Origin: Acanthochlamys bracteata
Lineage: Eukaryota > Streptophyta > Magnoliopsida > Pandanales > Velloziaceae
Length of the DNA stretch: 64,000 bases
NCBI GenBank assembly: GCA_019914995.1
Contig: CM034129.1
Coordinates: 5,903,725 to 5,967,724, forward strand
Reading direction: 5' to 3'
Shown here: piece after piece, positions 61,807 to 64,000 of the stretch
Position numbering within the stretch: position 1 is the first letter of the stretch
How the letters are laid out: every line of letters starts with the position of its first letter
Notes under the pieces: generated by a model
Told to the model about the DNA's origin: nothing
Database searches by the model: none
The model's input: only the letters and a program-made list of their open reading frames with translations
Made by a program: the position numbers and the translations under genes

Positions 61807-62290
61807 AAGGTTGTCAAAATTGGAATCTTAGGTAGGATCGTCTTGCTTAAGTATAATTATAAAATCAAGATATTAAAGTAAAATCGTAAGATTTTACATA
61901 CTGATAAATTTTATAAAATTTTTTTTTAATACCATTAAAATTCTTTATATAAAAGTTTTTCTAATATTTTTTCTTAAAAAAATTTTAGTATATTTAAAAA
62001 AATTACTCTATATTTTATAGAAAATTTCTCAAAATTATAATTTTTTAGAAAACCTTCAAAATTTTATAAAAAACCTCTTTCGAATATAGTTAATTACAAA
62101 AAAAATTTCAAAAGTAAAATCGTATAAGATTGTAAAAAGATCGGAATCTTACAGATTTTAAGATTTAAATCGGGATTTAGGTGGGATTTTATTCAAAAAA
62201 AATTTTACGTGAAATCGGGATCGTTTAGGCGAAGTAAAAAATCGTAAAATCGTAAAAGTTAAGATTTAAATCTGGATTTTGATAACCTTG
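61807..62290. mobile_element. Mutator-like MITE, 484 bp, 9-bp target duplication
   Basis: The left end is aaggttgtcaaaattggaatctta. The reverse complement of the right end is caaggttatcaaaatccagatttaaatctta. The flanks are tctgaaaat (61798-61806) and tctggaaat (62291-62299), 8 of 9 matching; this duplication length points to the Mutator group. The interior has repeated aaatcgtaa/ggatttag words and no coding capacity. Confidence 0.65.
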
Positions 62291-62341
62291 TCTGGAAATG
62301 TTATACTCCAAATCTGCAGCGAAGAATTTTGGACAAAAACA

Positions 62342-62626
62342 CTAATGCCAAGTGAATTCGTCATAGAGAGAGAATTGGATAGAGCCAGAGAGCTTCTTCT
62401 TTGCTGAGATGTCTTTGGGGGTGTAGAGCTTCTTTAGGCGCCAGACGACGTGGTCATTTTTAAGGACTCGGCCTTTGTTCTCCCCACTTTGGCACTTTGT
62501 TACAAGTCCGATCTCATACAGTGCAACCATCAATATCACGTCCACCTCGCCGCTCTCCACCTTTGATCGTAGTGCACCAGTGAGGTTGACCTGAAGCTTG
62601 TTTGCTGCTGGCTTGCTGAATGTTGC
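62342..62626 (-). pseudogene. terminal exon fragment of a DUF1223 (thioredoxin-like) protein
   Basis: The minus-strand frame reads ATFSKPAANKLQVNLTGALR then VALYEIGLVTKCQSGENKGR, VLKNDHVVWRLKKLYTPKDI and SAKKKLSGSIQFSLYDEF. This matches the C-terminal part of plant DUF1223 proteins, whose N-terminal half carries a thioredoxin-like CSSCPP motif. A good acceptor (gtgcag|gca) precedes the exon at 62627. Upstream exons are not found in the remaining 1.3 kb, which holds a copia element instead; they may lie beyond the window. The stop comes after TWH, roughly 20 residues before the usual family end, and GEVDVILMVALYE has extra residues compared with what I recall. It may be a live gene with a distant 5' part, but truncation is more likely. 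Confidence 0.65.
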
Positions 62627-63167
62627 CTGCACGATATTGTATGCATGATTAATTTATGGACCTTAACATCTTAAACGTTCAATTAATATGATGCATTATT
62701 CTATAGCCATGCATGCTGCTTTATCTCAAAAATTCAAGGTCTTTTTTGGTAAGGCTAATTGATCGTTAAACGATAATGACCTAAAAATACATACCCTTAA
62801 TACATGCACTTTTCTTTTTTAAGTCATATATCAGTAGGGGTAGATATGGTCCATATAGATGTACATACTTGAGTTCGCCTTCTGTTCTAGCTAGGGTCGA
62901 TAGTTATGTCCCAAAAGCCAATTTTGACACTTTTCAAATACATTAGAAACAAACTAGATACCAAATTTTATATGTTTTTGGATTGTTTTAGCCTTTATCA
63001 CTAACTTGTGATTCAAATAATAGCGGAAGTGAAAAAGTTTTGTAGAAAATCACCAACCTTTAGCCATAGTCAATCTTTTCTTTTTTTTAAGTTCTTCAAC
63101 TTAATAAGTTTTTCCAACACAATAACAACTCACTATGATAAAATTAGATATCTCTTTGAATTGCATG
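62627..63167. other. intron or flank of the DUF1223 fragment
   Basis: AT-rich sequence up to the copia LTR. No exon recognised. Confidence 0.35.
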
Positions 63168-64000
63168 TGTTGGGGACCCAAATTATAAGAAATGAAGTGG
63201 TTTCTCCCATCAAGAAACTATCTCCACAATATGATAGCTATGAAATAACTATATAGAAACTACCCAATAACTACACTCAATAAAATAACTATTAGACTAT
63301 GTGATAGTTATTATAACTGTCACTATTTAATTATTTCAAAATTATGTCATAAAAATGTAGACCATAAAAAATATGTAACATTAAAATAATATCCAATATT
63401 TTTCCACTTGGTATGAACTTTTGTTTCATCATAATTGTCGAGTAATCTGGTATTCTATATGTCTAAACAAAAGAATAGAATTACATGAATCATGACGGTA
63501 ATTTTGTTTATAAATAAAAATTTCCTTCCATGTATTACAATTGTAATTTTTTTTCTTTAAATAAACTCATATTTTTATGAATAAATCTCATATGTTTATT
63601 CTGGTTTCTCAAAATATTTGTCATTCTCAACATAAATATATACGAATAGAAATGAGAAAACAAATTTAATCCAAACTTTCATTACAGAGAAATTGCAAAC
63701 ATATCAATTCAAATATTAAGTGACAAATTAGTACTAAGTCCCATTTTTATTACATGATCCTTAAACAATTTTGGTGGCATACCTTATGTCAAAGTATCTG
63801 TAATCATCAGTTCAGTACAAATGTGTTCAATTATCACATCATTTATTTTAATGTGCTCTCTAATTATGAAGTAGTTAATGTCAATGTGTTTACTTCGACT
63901 TTTACTTTTGTTATTCTTAACAAAGAACACAGCAGCTGAATTGTCACAATACATCTAAAATGATTTAGAGATAGACTCAACAACTCGAAGCCTAAAAATG
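63168..64000 (-). mobile_element. Ty1-copia retrotransposon, 3' part (runs off the window)
   Basis: A fossil seen from its 3' end on the minus strand. The 3' LTR spans 63168-63398 (231 bp), ending ccccaaca with a near-matching inverted start. The polypurine tract (accaagtggaaaaa) lies just inside at about 63400-63414. From about 63740 to the window edge there is RNase H-domain sequence of copia type, with the YCDNSAAV, SKHID and IEHICTEL signatures. The reading frame looks broken, with at least one or two breaks in the visible part. The 5' portion lies outside the window. Confidence 0.85.

Noticed and set aside
1-64000. Bacterial-type systems such as CRISPR arrays, operons, toxin-antitoxin loci or prophages
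   Set aside because: No regularly spaced repeats, no operon-like gene packing and no Shine-Dalgarno-led genes; the window is plant nuclear DNA.

Overview
This is an AT-rich nuclear segment from a flowering plant, probably a eudicot. The evidence is genes split by GT-AG introns, plant-specific families (subgroup-11 R2R3-MYB, wound-induced polypeptide/DUF3774, plant-type diacylglycerol kinase), a plant nuclear tRNA-Phe, and nested Ty1-copia, Ty3-gypsy, TRIM, CACTA and MITE-type elements. The species cannot be named from the sequence. Everything here rests on reading; no database search was run.

Layout. 1-8 kb: AT-rich repeats, a degenerate ABC1/UbiB-kinase (aarF) relic on the minus strand (3.0-3.9 kb), and a copia-type LTR with primer-binding site interrupted by a MITE (4.55-5.69 kb). 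8.1-9.4 kb: an intact three-exon MYB102/MYB41/MYB74-like gene on the minus strand. 10-12 kb: several MITEs and two related foldback elements. 15.8-16.6 kb: an unresolved spliced transcription unit on the minus strand. 19.6-28.7 kb: an apparently complete DGK5-like diacylglycerol kinase gene on the plus strand, 12 coding exons plus a 5' UTR exon, with a 491-residue product. 29.8 kb: tRNA-Phe(GAA). 31-45 kb: a cluster of small wound-induced polypeptide genes. It holds one dead plus-strand copy, two intact minus-strand copies, one minus-strand copy whose frame breaks just before the conserved C-terminus, and one divergent plus-strand member. It is interrupted by a nested LTR complex (34.7-39.6 kb) and a CACTA transposon carrying a TRIM (41.4-43.0 kb). 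A further divergent member lies at 59.1 kb. 47-54.9 kb: an intron-containing pseudogene of a VAP/MSP-domain protein (plant VAP4 type). 54.9-61.8 kb: mostly repeats. 61.8-64 kb: a Mutator-like MITE, a terminal fragment of a DUF1223 gene on the minus strand, and the 3' end of a Ty1-copia element running off the window.

Functionally, the notable local theme is wound response. Six DUF3774-type small-protein loci lie within 28 kb, on the same 64 kb segment as a MYB from the subgroup that includes wound- and drought-responsive MYB102/MYB41, and a lipid-signalling kinase of the type that makes phosphatidic acid in defence. The shared location is seen; a shared function is inference. No convincing wholly new multi-gene system was found. 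The best leads are the recent birth and death of the wound-polypeptide copies, the nested transposon stacks with readable target-site duplications, and two short coding-like islands with no recognised parent gene.
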